NCBI GenBank assembly: GCA_947499715.1
Contig: CANMPL010000004.1
Coordinates: forward strand, 124,001 to 188,000
DNA from: an uncultured Paracoccaceae bacterium
GTDB lineage: Bacteria; Pseudomonadota; Alphaproteobacteria; Rhodobacterales; Rhodobacteraceae
Reading direction: 5' to 3'
Length of the DNA stretch: 64,000 nt
The position numbers were made by a program, and so were the translations under genes. Under the pieces are notes generated by a model. It saw only the letters and a list, made by a program, of their open reading frames with translations. It did not search any database and was not told the DNA's origin. Shown piece after piece: positions 47,412 to 56,681 of this stretch (position 1 is the first letter of the stretch; each line of letters starts with the position of its first letter).

Positions 47412-47472
47412 CTTGCACCTCTACTACGTCCCAAAGGATCTAGAGGCCAAGACTTAAGTATGCGCTAATTTC

Positions 47473-48150
47473 CTAGTCGCAGAGATCGCTTTTTCCGGAC
47501 TTTTTGTCCATCACATCAGAAAAAGTCCGGCGGAGTGCGACGTCGACATCCTCTAGCGTGACGGGAAGGCCCAGATCGACCAGCGATGTGACGCCGTGTT
47601 CGGTGATCCCGCAGGGCACGATTCCATCGAAATGCGACAGATCCGGTTCTACATTGATCGACAAGCCATGGAACGACACCCATTTGCGCAGCCGAATGCC
47701 AAGTGCGGCGACCTTGTCTTCCCGCAATGCGCCTGTGGCGGTGCGCGGTTTGTCAGGGCGGGTGACCCAAACGCCAACCCGGCCGCTGCGCCGTTCACCT
47801 GTGACATTGAATTCGGCCAGTGTCGCAATGATCCAGCTTTCAAGATCATGCACGAAACACCGCACATCGCGGCCCCGTTTGGACACATCAAGCATCACAT
47901 AGGCCACCCGCTGACCGGGACCGTGGTAGGTATATTGCCCGCCGCGACGGGCCTCGAACACGTCAAAGCGGTCGGGATCGACCAGATCAGCGGGTTTGGC
48001 AGAGGTCCCGGCGGTATAAAGGGGCGGATGTTCGATCAGCCAGATGCATTCCGCGGCCGTGCCGGCGGCGATCGCCTCTGCCCGTTGTTCCATGAAAGAC
48101 AGCGCTTCGGGGTAGGGGGTCAGGCCCTGGGTGTGGATCCACTCAACCAT
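47473..48150 (-). CDS. lipB: Octanoyl-ACP:protein octanoyltransferase
   Basis: Transfers octanoate from ACP to lipoyl domains, the first step of lipoate assembly. 225 residues. Conserved [12 protein letters not shown], the lysine in [24 protein letters not shown], and the nucleophile cysteine in [16 protein letters not shown] 48150 is preferred; a GTG at 48180 would enlarge the overlap with the upstream LytTR gene. The two genes overlap by eight bases on the same strand. Confidence 0.95.
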   Translation of the reverse strand: MVEWIHTQGLTPYPEALSFMEQRAEAIAAGTAAECIWLIEHPPLYTAGTSAKPADLVDPDRFDVFEARRGGQYTYHGPGQRVAYVMLDVSKRGRDVRCFVHDLESWIIATLAEFNVTGERRSGRVGVWVTRPDKPRTATGALREDKVAALGIRLRKWVSFHGLSINVEPDLSHFDGIVPCGITEHGVTSLVDLGLPVTLEDVDVALRRTFSDVMDKKSGKSDLCD

Positions 48151-48925
48151 TGGCGGCCCGGGGGAGCAGTCCCGCGTCACGCAAACCAGGCAGGTTGCTG
48201 CGGCTGACGGGAATTTCGCTGCCTGTTGAGAGGGTCATCATGGCGCGATCACCGGTGCGCTGCACAGAGGCGATTTGATCCAGTGCGACCCAATGCGAGC
48301 GATGGACCTGCATCCCCGCAATATCGCCGGTTTCGCGTATCGCATCAGCGAGCCGCATCAAAATCATCTCTTGTCCGCGTGTCGTCATGACGCTGACGTA
48401 GTGATCACTGACCGAGAGCGCAACAAGGGCACCGCGTTTATCAAAGGGCAGACGGTCGAGGATGGCGGGCGGTGTGGCAACGGCGGGCGTGCCGGTGTCG
48501 GAAAAGAGCGCAAAGAGCACAGAGATCACAACGGACAGCGCGGTGACATTGGCCAGCGGCACGAGCATTTCGCCCAAGCTGTCCATCACAAAGCCAAAGC
48601 TGGCGTAATTGATTGCGGCAATCACGGCAAAGATCGGCGGGCCCATGGCCAGACCGGCCAGCGTGTGGCGCGGCAGCGCGGCCGGGATACGGTCAATAAG
48701 CGCGTGCTGCACCAGCGCCGAGACAAAGTTGCCGGTGGCATAGGTCACAAAGACAAGGCCGATCCAATAGACCATGCGGGGCAGGGTGGGCATCAGGGTG
48801 AAGGTATCAAACGGACCGGCAAGCCCGACCATGATGCCGACGCCAAGCAGTGCCACAAGCATCCGCGGATCGCCGAATGTCGACCGCATTTCACGTGTCG
48901 CGAATGGGAAAGCGCCGTCAGCCAC
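48143..48925 (-). CDS. Membrane-anchored LytTR-domain transcription regulator
   Basis: 260 residues: REMRSTFGD start, four hydrophobic helices (about 20-135), and a C-terminal LytTR DNA-binding domain from about 165 ([46 protein letters not shown]). A regulator whose DNA-binding domain is tethered directly to membrane helices without a receiver domain; the Rhodobacterales often have this type. The GTG at 48925 behind AAGGGGCGG is chosen; ATG 48991 is possible but very close to the divergent gene. Target unknown; it overlaps lipB. Confidence 0.82.
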   Translation of the reverse strand: MADGAFPFATREMRSTFGDPRMLVALLGVGIMVGLAGPFDTFTLMPTLPRMVYWIGLVFVTYATGNFVSALVQHALIDRIPAALPRHTLAGLAMGPPIFAVIAAINYASFGFVMDSLGEMLVPLANVTALSVVISVLFALFSDTGTPAVATPPAILDRLPFDKRGALVALSVSDHYVSVMTTRGQEMILMRLADAIRETGDIAGMQVHRSHWVALDQIASVQRTGDRAMMTLSTGSEIPVSRSNLPGLRDAGLLPRAANG

Positions 48926-49026
48926 GTGGTTATTCCGCCCCTTACGTATCGGGTTTTGCCCAGCAAGGGGCCGTTGCGCAAAACGTGCCATGACAGCGCA
49001 ACAACCACAAACCAAAGGACATCCCG

Positions 49027-49509
49027 ATGACGCTTGACCCCATTCCGACGGCGCCCTTGATGGTCCAAATCCACCTGATCTGTGCACTGCTGGCGATATG
49101 CCTTGGGCCGATCAATATCTGGCGCAGGCGGCACGACAGGCTGCACCGGATCTTTGGCGGGGTCTGGATGGTGGCGATGTTTGGGTTGGCGACAAGTGGT
49201 CTGATGATGAGCAGTTGGTCGGTCATTGGACCGTTCAATCCGATTCATCTGTTTTCGATCCTGACTTATGTGTCGCTGACCGAGAGCATCTGGCACTTGC
49301 GCCACCGCCGCTTTGCGCAGCATGGCCGCGCGATGCGGAGCCTTTGTTTTCAAGGGTTGGGGATTGCGGGGTTGTTCACCTTTCTACCGGGGCGGACTTT
49401 GAACGAGACGTTTTTCCAAGCGGCCCCTGTCCTTGGGTTTATCGCGACCTTTGTCGTTGTCGGGGGTGTCGTGTGGATGGGGTGGCGCCGCACAATGACT
49501 GTGGCGTGA
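49027..49509 (+). CDS. DUF2306-type membrane protein
   Basis: 160 residues with four hydrophobic helices; GPINIWRRRHDRLHRIFGGVWMVAM and the conserved LTESIWHLRHRRFAQHGRAM segment between helices resemble DUF2306. AAAGGAC precedes the ATG by six bases. Divergent from the LytTR gene, which may regulate it (inference from position only). Function unknown. Confidence 0.8.
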   Translation: MTLDPIPTAPLMVQIHLICALLAICLGPINIWRRRHDRLHRIFGGVWMVAMFGLATSGLMMSSWSVIGPFNPIHLFSILTYVSLTESIWHLRHRRFAQHGRAMRSLCFQGLGIAGLFTFLPGRTLNETFFQAAPVLGFIATFVVVGGVVWMGWRRTMTVA

Positions 49510-49563
49510 TTTCCCCCTTGGCAACGGCAAACCCCTGATCTAGAAGACGCCCAGCCTAGACTT

Positions 49564-49650
49564 GCGGTCGTGGCGGAATTGGTAGACGCGCAGCGTTGAG
49601 GTCGCTGTGAGGTAACACTCGTGGGGGTTCGAGTCCCCCCGACCGCACCA
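49564..49650 (+). tRNA. tRNA-Leu(GAG)
   Basis: Acceptor GCGGTCG (49564-49570) pairs with CGACCGC (49640-49646), discriminator A, encoded CCA to 49650. Anticodon stem CAGCG/CGCTG encloses loop TTGAGGT, anticodon GAG at 49598-49600. A long variable arm (class II) and TTCGAGT T-loop confirm leucine. Confidence 0.98.
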
Positions 49651-49772
49651 CACCATGTTCTGGTGTAAGGCAAAACGCTTCAAAACGATGGTTTCGGGGT
49701 CGCAGGGCTGATTTGCCCAAGTCGCAATATTGACCATTCAGTTGGCGTTTTGCCCGAAATGCTTTGAAATTG

Positions 49773-49807
49773 CGGTCAATTGGCCTTTGGGGCCGACAAG
49801 TTGACCG
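49773..49807. promoter_or_regulatory. Inverted repeat before the ABC importer operon
   Basis: CGGTCAA (49773-49779) is mirrored by TTGACCG (49801-49807), with TTGGCC...GGCC inside. The right arm doubles as a possible -35 element (TTGACC). About 75 bases before the first gene. It could be an operator; the gap 49651-49879 holds no gene. Confidence 0.4.
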
Positions 49808-49879
49808 AAATGGTTGCAATAGATAGTGACGCTTGTTTTAGTCCCCTCAACGCGCAGAGAATCTGCCGCAACAGGGGGA

Positions 49880-50986
49880 ATGAGGTTGAGTTCAACCAAT
49901 GATGAAAGCGCTTTCGTCGCGTTTGAGCGTGTTCAGAAAAGCTATGACGGTGAAAACCTTGTCGTCAAAGACCTGAACCTGTCGATGCCCAAGGGCGAAT
50001 TTCTAACGATGCTTGGGCCATCGGGGTCGGGCAAGACCACCTGCCTGATGATGCTGGCGGGGTTTGAGACAGCCACCTATGGCGACATCAAGCTTGATGG
50101 GATCAGCATCAACAATATCCCGCCGCATAAACGCGGGATCGGCATGGTGTTCCAGAACTACGCGTTGTTCCCGCATATGACGGTGGCCGAAAACCTCGCG
50201 TTTCCGTTGCAGGTCCGCAAGTTGAGCAAAACCGTGCAGGAAGAAAAAGTGCATCGCGCGCTGGGCATGGTGCAGATGAATGACTTTGCCGGGCGCCGGC
50301 CAAGCCAGTTGTCAGGCGGTCAGCAACAGCGGATCGCTTTGGCACGTGCATTGGTGTTCGAGCCTGAGTTGGTCTTGATGGACGAACCACTTGGTGCCCT
50401 GGACAAGCAGCTGCGCGAGACCTTGCAATTTGAGATCACAAACCTTGCGCACGAATTGGGGATCACGGTTGTCTACGTGACGCACGATCAAACAGAAGCG
50501 CTGACCATGTCAGACCGCGTTGCGGTCTTTGAAGACGGCCGGATCCAGCAGCTTGCCCCGCCCGATGAGCTATATGAAAAGCCACAGAATTCCTTTGTGG
50601 CGCAGTTCATTGGCGAGAATAACACGCTGGAAGGTGTCGTGCAGGAGATCGTCGGCGATACCTGCGTCGTCAAGCTTGATAGCGGCGACATTATTGATGC
50701 GATCCCGGTGAATGTCTCGACCGTGGGTGAGCGCACCAAAGTCAGCATTCGGCCCGAGCGGGTGGAATTTGACAAGACCCGCCTGAGAGAGGGCGCACAT
50801 ACCCTGAAAGCCGAAGTGCTGGAGTTCATTTACATGGGCGACATCTTCCGCACGCGTCTGCGCGTGGCGGGCACGGATGACTTCGTTATTAAATCGCGCA
50901 ACGCCCCCGATCAAACCCGGTTGAAGCCCGGCGAAATGATCGAGATCGGCTGGTTGCCACAGGATTGCCGGGCGCTCGACGCCTGA
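49880..50986 (+). CDS. ABC importer ATPase, PotA-like (spermidine/putrescine-type)
   Basis: 368 residues. Walker A GPSGSGKTT, Q-loop FQNYALFPH, signature LSGGQQQRIALARAL, Walker B LVLMDEP, H-loop VTHDQ; C-terminal TOBE domain (IRPERVEF) typical for CUT1/PotA subfamily ATPases. It powers the importer made by the following genes. ATG 49880 chosen, with an unusually close AGGGGG; a TTG at 49886 is an alternative. First gene of the operon. Confidence 0.93.
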   Translation: MRLSSTNDESAFVAFERVQKSYDGENLVVKDLNLSMPKGEFLTMLGPSGSGKTTCLMMLAGFETATYGDIKLDGISINNIPPHKRGIGMVFQNYALFPHMTVAENLAFPLQVRKLSKTVQEEKVHRALGMVQMNDFAGRRPSQLSGGQQQRIALARALVFEPELVLMDEPLGALDKQLRETLQFEITNLAHELGITVVYVTHDQTEALTMSDRVAVFEDGRIQQLAPPDELYEKPQNSFVAQFIGENNTLEGVVQEIVGDTCVVKLDSGDIIDAIPVNVSTVGERTKVSIRPERVEFDKTRLREGAHTLKAEVLEFIYMGDIFRTRLRVAGTDDFVIKSRNAPDQTRLKPGEMIEIGWLPQDCRALDA

Positions 50987-51060
50987 CCGGAATAGGGGCC
51001 ACGCTGCGCCCGGCGGCGGGTTCTTTACGACACAAACCGGGTTCGAAACGGGAGAAATAA

Positions 51061-52167
51061 ATGAAACTGACCAAAACACTGATGGCGACCACCGCCCTCA
51101 CGTTGGCAAGTGGTACGGCGTTTGCCGATGGCCACATGGCTAGCGAAATGACGATCGTCAGCTGGGGCGGGGCCTATTCCGCATCACAGCAGGCGGCTTA
51201 TCATGACCCCTATGCCGAAATGACCGGCGTCACAATCGTCAACGACGAAAGCTCTGCTGAAGCCGTGGCCAAGCTGCGCGCGATGAACGAAGCGGGCAAC
51301 ATCACATGGGATGTGGTCGATGTTGTGGCCTCTGACGCGATCCGTCTGTGCGACGAAGGCCTGGCACTGGAAATCGACGCAGACGAGCAGCTTGCACCGG
51401 GCGATGACGGGTCATCCGCATCCGAAGACTTTGGCGACTTGCTGGTCAGCGACTGCTTTATTCCGCAGATCGTATATTCGACCACAGCGGGTTATCGCAC
51501 CGATATGGTTGGCGATACGCCGCCCACATCTATCTGCGCAATGTTCGATACCGATGCATATCCGGGCAAGCGGAGCCTTGAGAAGCGCCCGATCAACAAC
51601 ATGGAATGGGCGTTGATCTGTGATGGCGTTGCAAAGGAAGACGTCTATGACGTGCTGGAGACTGAAGAAGGTCAGGCGCAGGCATTTGCAAAGCTTGATA
51701 CCATCAAGGACGATGTTGTCTGGTGGTCTGCGGGTGCTGATACGCCCCAGTTGCTGGCTGACGGCGAAGTCGTGATGGGCACAACCTACAACGGTCGTCT
51801 GTTTGCGCTGATCGAAGAGCAGAACCAGCCCGTTGGCATGTTGTGGGACGCGCAGGTGTTTGACCTTGACGGTTGGATCATCCCTGCCGGTCTGAGCCCA
51901 GAGCGTGAAGCACGCGCGCTTGACTACGTGCGTTTTGCGACTGACACGCAGCGTCTGGCCGATCAGGCGAAATACATCTCTTACGGTCCTGCACGTGCGT
52001 CTTCTGCACCGCTGGTCGGTAAGCATGCCACGTTGGGCATCGAGATGGCGCAGCACATGCCGACCGATCCCGAGAATGCCAAGAACACATTCTTGTATAA
52101 CTACGAGTGGTGGGCTGACTATCGCGACGATCTGGATGCAAAATTCCAGGCGTGGCTGGCACAATAA
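51061..52167 (+). CDS. ABC importer periplasmic binding protein (PotD/PotF-like)
   Basis: 368 residues: signal peptide MKLTKTLMATTALTLASG ending AFA-DG, then a type II periplasmic binding fold (MTIVSWGGAYSASQQAAYHDPY, a typical polyamine/iron-family start; WDVVDVVASD; LAD GEVVMGTTYNGRL region). It captures the substrate for the importer. Polyamine-type sugar or amino-acid-like cations are the usual ligands, but the binding residues cannot be assigned by eye. Cysteines (CDEG, SDCF, SICAM, ICDG) are numerous for this family. Followed by two hairpins. Confidence 0.9.
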   Translation: MKLTKTLMATTALTLASGTAFADGHMASEMTIVSWGGAYSASQQAAYHDPYAEMTGVTIVNDESSAEAVAKLRAMNEAGNITWDVVDVVASDAIRLCDEGLALEIDADEQLAPGDDGSSASEDFGDLLVSDCFIPQIVYSTTAGYRTDMVGDTPPTSICAMFDTDAYPGKRSLEKRPINNMEWALICDGVAKEDVYDVLETEEGQAQAFAKLDTIKDDVVWWSAGADTPQLLADGEVVMGTTYNGRLFALIEEQNQPVGMLWDAQVFDLDGWIIPAGLSPEREARALDYVRFATDTQRLADQAKYISYGPARASSAPLVGKHATLGIEMAQHMPTDPENAKNTFLYNYEWWADYRDDLDAKFQAWLAQ

Positions 52168-52176
52168 GCGACCTCG

Positions 52177-52229
52177 GGTGGGCCATTTGCCCACCTGACA
52201 TACTGCGTAGGGTGGGCCATTGGCCCACC
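52177..52229 (+). repeat. Tandem intercistronic hairpins after the binding-protein gene
   Basis: GGTGGGC/GCCCACC with loop CATTT at 52177-52195 is repeated at 52211-52229 as GGTGGGCC/GGCCCACC with loop ATT; period 34 bp. No T tract. Located between the binding protein and the permease part of the operon, where such structures stabilise upstream mRNA and reduce downstream expression. Confidence 0.85.
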
Positions 52230-52252
52230 TTCACCCCAAAAAGGACAGCGCG

Positions 52253-52540
52253 ATGCCCAAAGGCTATATCATCGGACATATCAAAGTGACGGACCCCGAG
52301 GGGTATCCAGAATATGTTCAGAAGGACACGCCAATTCTGGAAAGCCACGGGGCAAAGTTCGTCGTGCGCGGCGGACAATCCCACACGCCCGAGGGCGTCG
52401 AAATGGGTCGTCATGTTGTCATCGAATTCGAAAGCTATGAGGCGGCAAAGGCCGCCTATAACGATCCCGCTTACCAAGAGGTTGCCGATATCCGGCGGCG
52501 CTGTGCGGAAAGCACGATCATCCTTGTTGAGGGTGTCTAA
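52253..52540 (+). CDS. DUF1330 protein
   Basis: 95 residues of the dimeric ferredoxin-like alpha+beta barrel family DUF1330: GYIIGHIKVTDPEGYPEYVQ, KFVVRGGQSHTPEG, HVVIEFESYEAAKAAYNDPAYQEV. AAGGAC precedes the ATG at 52253. Its stop abuts the start of the permease (TAAATG), so it belongs to the ABC operon. Biochemical role unknown; the fold is shared with small ligand-binding or isomerase-like proteins. Confidence 0.9.
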   Translation: MPKGYIIGHIKVTDPEGYPEYVQKDTPILESHGAKFVVRGGQSHTPEGVEMGRHVVIEFESYEAAKAAYNDPAYQEVADIRRRCAESTIILVEGV

Positions 52541-54130
52541 ATGACAGATGCAGCAGGCCCCATGCTGGCAGCCGATGGCACGCCACTCAAGAAATCGCTG
52601 AACAGGGCGCTGCGCCGTCAAAAGACACGCGCGCTGCTGCTGATTGCGCCGCTGCTGCTGTTTATCATGATCACCTTTATCATCCCGATCGGACAGATGT
52701 TGCTGCGGTCGGTCGAGAACCAGATTGTGGGCGAGACGCTGCCGCGCACTGTCGCGGCGATTGCCGATTGGGATGCCGCCACCGGTGAGGCACCGGGGGA
52801 CGCGGTCTTTTCGGCGCTGACCAAGGATATGATGGTCGCGGTCGAGAAAAAGCAGCATACGCGGCTTGGGTCGCGGCTGAACTATGAAATGACCGGCGTT
52901 TCGTCGTTGTTCCGCAAGTCGGGACGGCGGGTGGATGACATGGGCGAGATCTATGCCGATCAATTCGCCGCACTGGATCCGGCTTGGGAAGATCCCGCCA
53001 TTTGGGCCGCGATCATGGGGGACGGGGGCGCGGCTGATGCGCCGTTCCGGATGAACACAGAGATCGCGGATGTCTTGCCGCAGACGGCTGATGCCTATGC
53101 TGCGTTTGCGGCCACGATTGCCAGCGAAGACGGCGATGATCCGCGCGAAGAGACCCCGTGGAATACGGTGTTCCTTGGCCTTTACGAGGATCTGTCCGCG
53201 ACACCGGACCTGACGCTAGATGGCCCGCACAGCGCCTTGATATCTGCCGCAGCACCAATGGTCGCGGGATTTGAAACCGAGGATCTGCGCGCCAGTTTTG
53301 CCGACGTGGATGAAGACTGGCTGGACCCGGATGTTTGGCAGACCATTCAGACCTATAGCCCCGCGTTTACCAACGGGTATTTCCTGAACTCCATCGACCG
53401 CCAAAAGGGCATTGACGGATCAGAATGGCGACCCGAAGACCAACAGATCTATCTGACACTGTTGTTTCGGACGATGGTCATGTCTTTCGTCATCACGACA
53501 AGCTGCATCCTGCTGGGGTATCCGGTGGCGTGGTTGTTGGCGAACCTGCCGACATCAAAAGCCAACCTGCTGATGATCCTTGTGCTGTTGCCGTTCTGGA
53601 CCTCGCTATTGGTGCGAACGTCAGCGTGGAAGGTTCTTTTGCAGGATCAAGGCGTCATCAACTCTCTACTCGTCTGGGTCGGGATCGTGTCTGACGACAA
53701 CCGATTGGCGCTGATCAACAATGCGACAGGCACGGTGATTGCGATGACGCATATCCTGCTGCCCTTTATGATCCTGCCGCTTTATTCGGTGATGAAGACA
53801 ATCCCACCCAGTTATTTGCGGGCTGCAAAGTCCTTGGGTGCGACGAACTGGACCGCGTTCTGGCGTGTCTATTTCCCGCAAAGCATTCCCGGCATCGGGG
53901 CGGGATCGATCCTCGTGTTCATCCTTGCGATTGGCTACTACATCACGCCTGAAATCGTTGGCGGCACCAAGGGTGTCTTTATTTCCAACCGGATCGCATA
54001 TCACATTTCATCGAGCCTCAACTGGGGCCTCGCGGCAGCGCTGGGGTCGATTTTGCTGGCGCTCGTCTTGTTGTTCTACTGGCTGTATGACCGGTTGGTT
54101 GGCATCGACAATGTAAAGCTGGGGGGCTAG
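52541..54130 (+). CDS. ABC importer permease with large periplasmic insertion (PotB-like)
   Basis: 529 residues, about twice the normal PotB length. Helix 1 (about 30-52, ALLLIAPLLLFIMITFIIPIG) is followed by a roughly 250-residue hydrophilic insertion (about 53-300, acidic, rich in DDxGEIYADQF-like segments) and then the usual membrane domain with the coupling loop AAKSLGATNWTAFWRVYFPQSIPG (EAA motif, about residues 427-450). The insertion should face the periplasm and may contact the binding protein, as the P2 loop of MalF does. Joined to DUF1330 upstream, three bases before the CDGSH gene. Confidence 0.9.
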   Translation: MTDAAGPMLAADGTPLKKSLNRALRRQKTRALLLIAPLLLFIMITFIIPIGQMLLRSVENQIVGETLPRTVAAIADWDAATGEAPGDAVFSALTKDMMVAVEKKQHTRLGSRLNYEMTGVSSLFRKSGRRVDDMGEIYADQFAALDPAWEDPAIWAAIMGDGGAADAPFRMNTEIADVLPQTADAYAAFAATIASEDGDDPREETPWNTVFLGLYEDLSATPDLTLDGPHSALISAAAPMVAGFETEDLRASFADVDEDWLDPDVWQTIQTYSPAFTNGYFLNSIDRQKGIDGSEWRPEDQQIYLTLLFRTMVMSFVITTSCILLGYPVAWLLANLPTSKANLLMILVLLPFWTSLLVRTSAWKVLLQDQGVINSLLVWVGIVSDDNRLALINNATGTVIAMTHILLPFMILPLYSVMKTIPPSYLRAAKSLGATNWTAFWRVYFPQSIPGIGAGSILVFILAIGYYITPEIVGGTKGVFISNRIAYHISSSLNWGLAAALGSILLALVLLFYWLYDRLVGIDNVKLGG

Positions 54131-54133
54131 GCC

Positions 54134-54772
54134 ATGTCTGCAATCAAACCAACACCTGATGGTCCGTTGATGGTGTCTGAGGTCCCGGACCTAAGGGACC
54201 CGGACGGCTACCCGATTGCAAGCAAGGAAACCGCGTTTCTGTGTCGCTGTGGGGCCTCCAAGAACAAGCCGTTTTGCGATGGATCGCACAAGGCGATTGG
54301 TTTCAGCGGAGAGCCGGACGCAGAGCATCCGCGCAATAAGCCGATTGCCTACAAGGGCCATGTCGACGGGGTGGATGTGACGGTCAGCTACACGCCGATG
54401 CTGTGCACCCATGCGGCCGAATGCCAACGCCTGCAAAAGAGCGTTTTCAGCCCGGCGCGAAAGCCTTGGATCCAGCCAGAAAACGGCACGCTTGCCGGGA
54501 TCCGCGCGGTGGTCTTTGCCTGTCCGTCGGGCGCCTTGTCGATGTCCGAAGGGGACGGGGCCCCGCAGCAACTGGGTCCAGACTCGACCACGACCGAAAT
54601 CAGGGTCGAAAAGAACGGCCCCTATGCGGTGCGCAATGTCCCGCTTGAGGCCACATTCAACGGCGCAAATGCGTCCGAGCAGAAATACATGTTGTGCCGC
54701 TGCGGAGCGTCCAAGAACAAGCCGTTTTGTGACGGCACGCACCATGACATCAAATGGAAAGATGACGCATGA
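54134..54772 (+). CDS. Double CDGSH iron-sulfur protein with divergent 4Fe-4S domain
   Basis: 212 residues. Two CDGSH motifs, CRCGASKNKPFCDGSH (about residues 35-50) and CRCGASKNKPFCDGTH (about 188-203), each giving the 3Cys-1His [2Fe-2S] site of mitoNEET-like proteins. Between them is a Fer4_19-type mono-cluster segment (CTHAAEC...FACPSGAL). No signal peptide, so cytoplasmic. It sits between the two permease genes, its stop overlapping the second permease start (ATGA), which ties it to the importer operon. Redox sensing or electron transfer is possible; no role is established by the sequence. Confidence 0.92.
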   Translation: MSAIKPTPDGPLMVSEVPDLRDPDGYPIASKETAFLCRCGASKNKPFCDGSHKAIGFSGEPDAEHPRNKPIAYKGHVDGVDVTVSYTPMLCTHAAECQRLQKSVFSPARKPWIQPENGTLAGIRAVVFACPSGALSMSEGDGAPQQLGPDSTTTEIRVEKNGPYAVRNVPLEATFNGANASEQKYMLCRCGASKNKPFCDGTHHDIKWKDDA

Positions 54773-55653
54773 GCCTGCCAAGTTACGCCACAACCGGCCA
54801 GCGCATCTGGTATTATGCATTCCGCGTCATTTGCGGGGTGATCTTCTTTTTCCTGATTGCCCCGATCATCACGATCATTCCCTTGTCGTTCAATGCGCAG
54901 GACTTCTTTACTTTCACGCCAGAAATGCTGGCGCTGAAACCCGAAGGCTATAGTCTGAAACACTACGAAGACTTTTTCACCAATCCCGACTGGCTGCGAC
55001 CGATGCAAAACAGCCTGATCATCGCGCCCTTTGCGACGATTATTTCGGTTTCGCTGGGTACTTTGGCGGCGATTGGTCTGTCGCAATCGCACGTGCCGTT
55101 TCGGCGCGGGATCATGGCGATCCTGATCTCTCCGATGATCGTGCCATTGATCATTTCGGCAACAGGAATGTTCTTTTTCTACAGCCAGATGGGGCTGTGG
55201 ATGGAAAGCACATTGGGCATTTCAAAGTCGCTGTCAGGCTATATCAAGGTCATCCTTGCCCATGCGGCCCTTGGTATTCCGTTCGTGATTATCACGGTCA
55301 CCGCGACGCTGGTGGGCTTTGACAACTCGCTGACGCGCGCGGCGGCGAATATGGGGGCGACACCGGTCACGACCTTTTTCAAAGTGCAGATGCCATTGAT
55401 CCTGCCGGGCGTAATCTCGGGTGGGTTGTTTGCGTTCATCACCTCTTTTGACGAAGTGGTTGTGGTGTTGTTTGTCGGTGCAGCGGCCCAGAAAACCCTG
55501 CCTTGGCAGATGTTTACCGGGTTAAGAGAGCAGATCAGCCCGACCATCTTGGCGGTTGCCACGGTGCTGGTTGCGATTTCAATCGTGTTGCTGACGGTCG
55601 TTGAATTGCTGCGCCGCAGATCGGAGCGATTGCGGGGCATGTCGCCCAGCTGA
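54769..55653 (+). CDS. ABC importer permease (PotC-like)
   Basis: 294 residues, six helices, with the EAA coupling loop RAAANMGATPVTTFFKVQMPLILPG. Forms the heterodimeric channel with the permease at 52541. The ATG overlaps the CDGSH stop by four bases. Last gene of the importer operon; the downstream 80 bases show no clear terminator. Confidence 0.94.
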   Translation: MSLPSYATTGQRIWYYAFRVICGVIFFFLIAPIITIIPLSFNAQDFFTFTPEMLALKPEGYSLKHYEDFFTNPDWLRPMQNSLIIAPFATIISVSLGTLAAIGLSQSHVPFRRGIMAILISPMIVPLIISATGMFFFYSQMGLWMESTLGISKSLSGYIKVILAHAALGIPFVIITVTATLVGFDNSLTRAAANMGATPVTTFFKVQMPLILPGVISGGLFAFITSFDEVVVVLFVGAAAQKTLPWQMFTGLREQISPTILAVATVLVAISIVLLTVVELLRRRSERLRGMSPS

Positions 55654-55735
55654 CTGCCAAGAGTCCGGCATGATTTGGTCATGACGGGGCGCTAAGAACA
55701 CGGGGCAACAAAGGCCCTGTGAAACGCCCTATGAC

Positions 55736-56681
55736 ATGTATGTTCTGGACGAAAATGCCCTGACCATCAGCGGTGGTGAGCAGCTTGACGGCGTGATGCA
55801 GGGCGATGGGTCACATCTGGACGGATTGACGATCACACTGAAATCCATTGCCTGGCACGCGGTCACGATCAATGATGATGATGCCGATTTTCAGGACATC
55901 GATGGCGGTCAAACCCTTGCCAGCCCGCAAACCATTGATGGTGTGAACACCTGGCAGGTGGTGGCATTCAATGTGAACAATAGCCCCAACGGGTATGGCA
56001 CGGTCGAGGGGCTTGCTTTCATCGGCGGTCCTGGAGGGTTCCCGCCGGTTGGTGTGCCATTGACGGTGGTCAGCACGCAAGAGCGGCCGGTTTATGCCAT
56101 CGCAGATTATGCGACGCCGGTTTGCTTTGGGAAGGGGGCCTTGATTGCGACACCGCAGGGGCAACCGGTAATTGAGGATATCGCCGTCGGTCATCTGGTG
56201 CTGACCGAAGCACATAGCGCCTTGCCTGTCCGTTGGCATGGGCAACGGCGATTTCAGGCAGAGAGTGACTGTGCCCCGATCATCTTTGAAAAGGAGGCAA
56301 TCGGCAACGATCGCAGGCTTGTTTTGTCGCCGCTGCACCGAGTGCAGATCGTGGGAAAGGCAAGCACAGCTATGGTTCGGTGAGGATGCCGTTTTGGTTC
56401 CGGCCAAGGCGCTGATGAATGACACCAACATTTGCCAACAACGTGGCGATTGGGTGACCTATCATCACATCATGTTTGACGCCCACCAAATCGTCTATGC
56501 CGAGGGTGCGGCAACCGAAAGCTTTTATCCCGGCGGCGTCGGGATGATTGCGTTAGTGCAGGAAACGCGCGCGGAACTGATCGAACTTTTTCCCCAGCTT
56601 GAACGTGAACCCGCGACCTATGGCCCGTCGTGCTGGCCAGAATTGCAGGGCAATGCGGTGCAGGTTTTGTTGTCGGCCTAA
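55736..56681 (+). pseudogene. Hint-domain protein, frameshifted
   Basis: The first frame (from ATG 55736) encodes an N-terminal region and a Hint (hedgehog/intein-type autoprocessing) domain: VCFGKGALIATPQGQPVIEDIAVGHLVLT, LPVRWHGQRRF, RRLVLSPLHRVQIVG, then runs into a stop at 56383. Homologous continuation (QAQLWFGEDAVLVPAKALMND, HHIMFDAHQIVYAEGAATESFYPGG) is in another frame from about 56360 to the stop at 56681. One extra base (or two missing) in GTGGGAAAGGCA near 56350-56362 explains the break. It could be a real disruption, a sequencing error, or less likely programmed slippage at the G/A run. Its stop overlaps the convergent AEC gene by CTAA. Confidence 0.85.
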
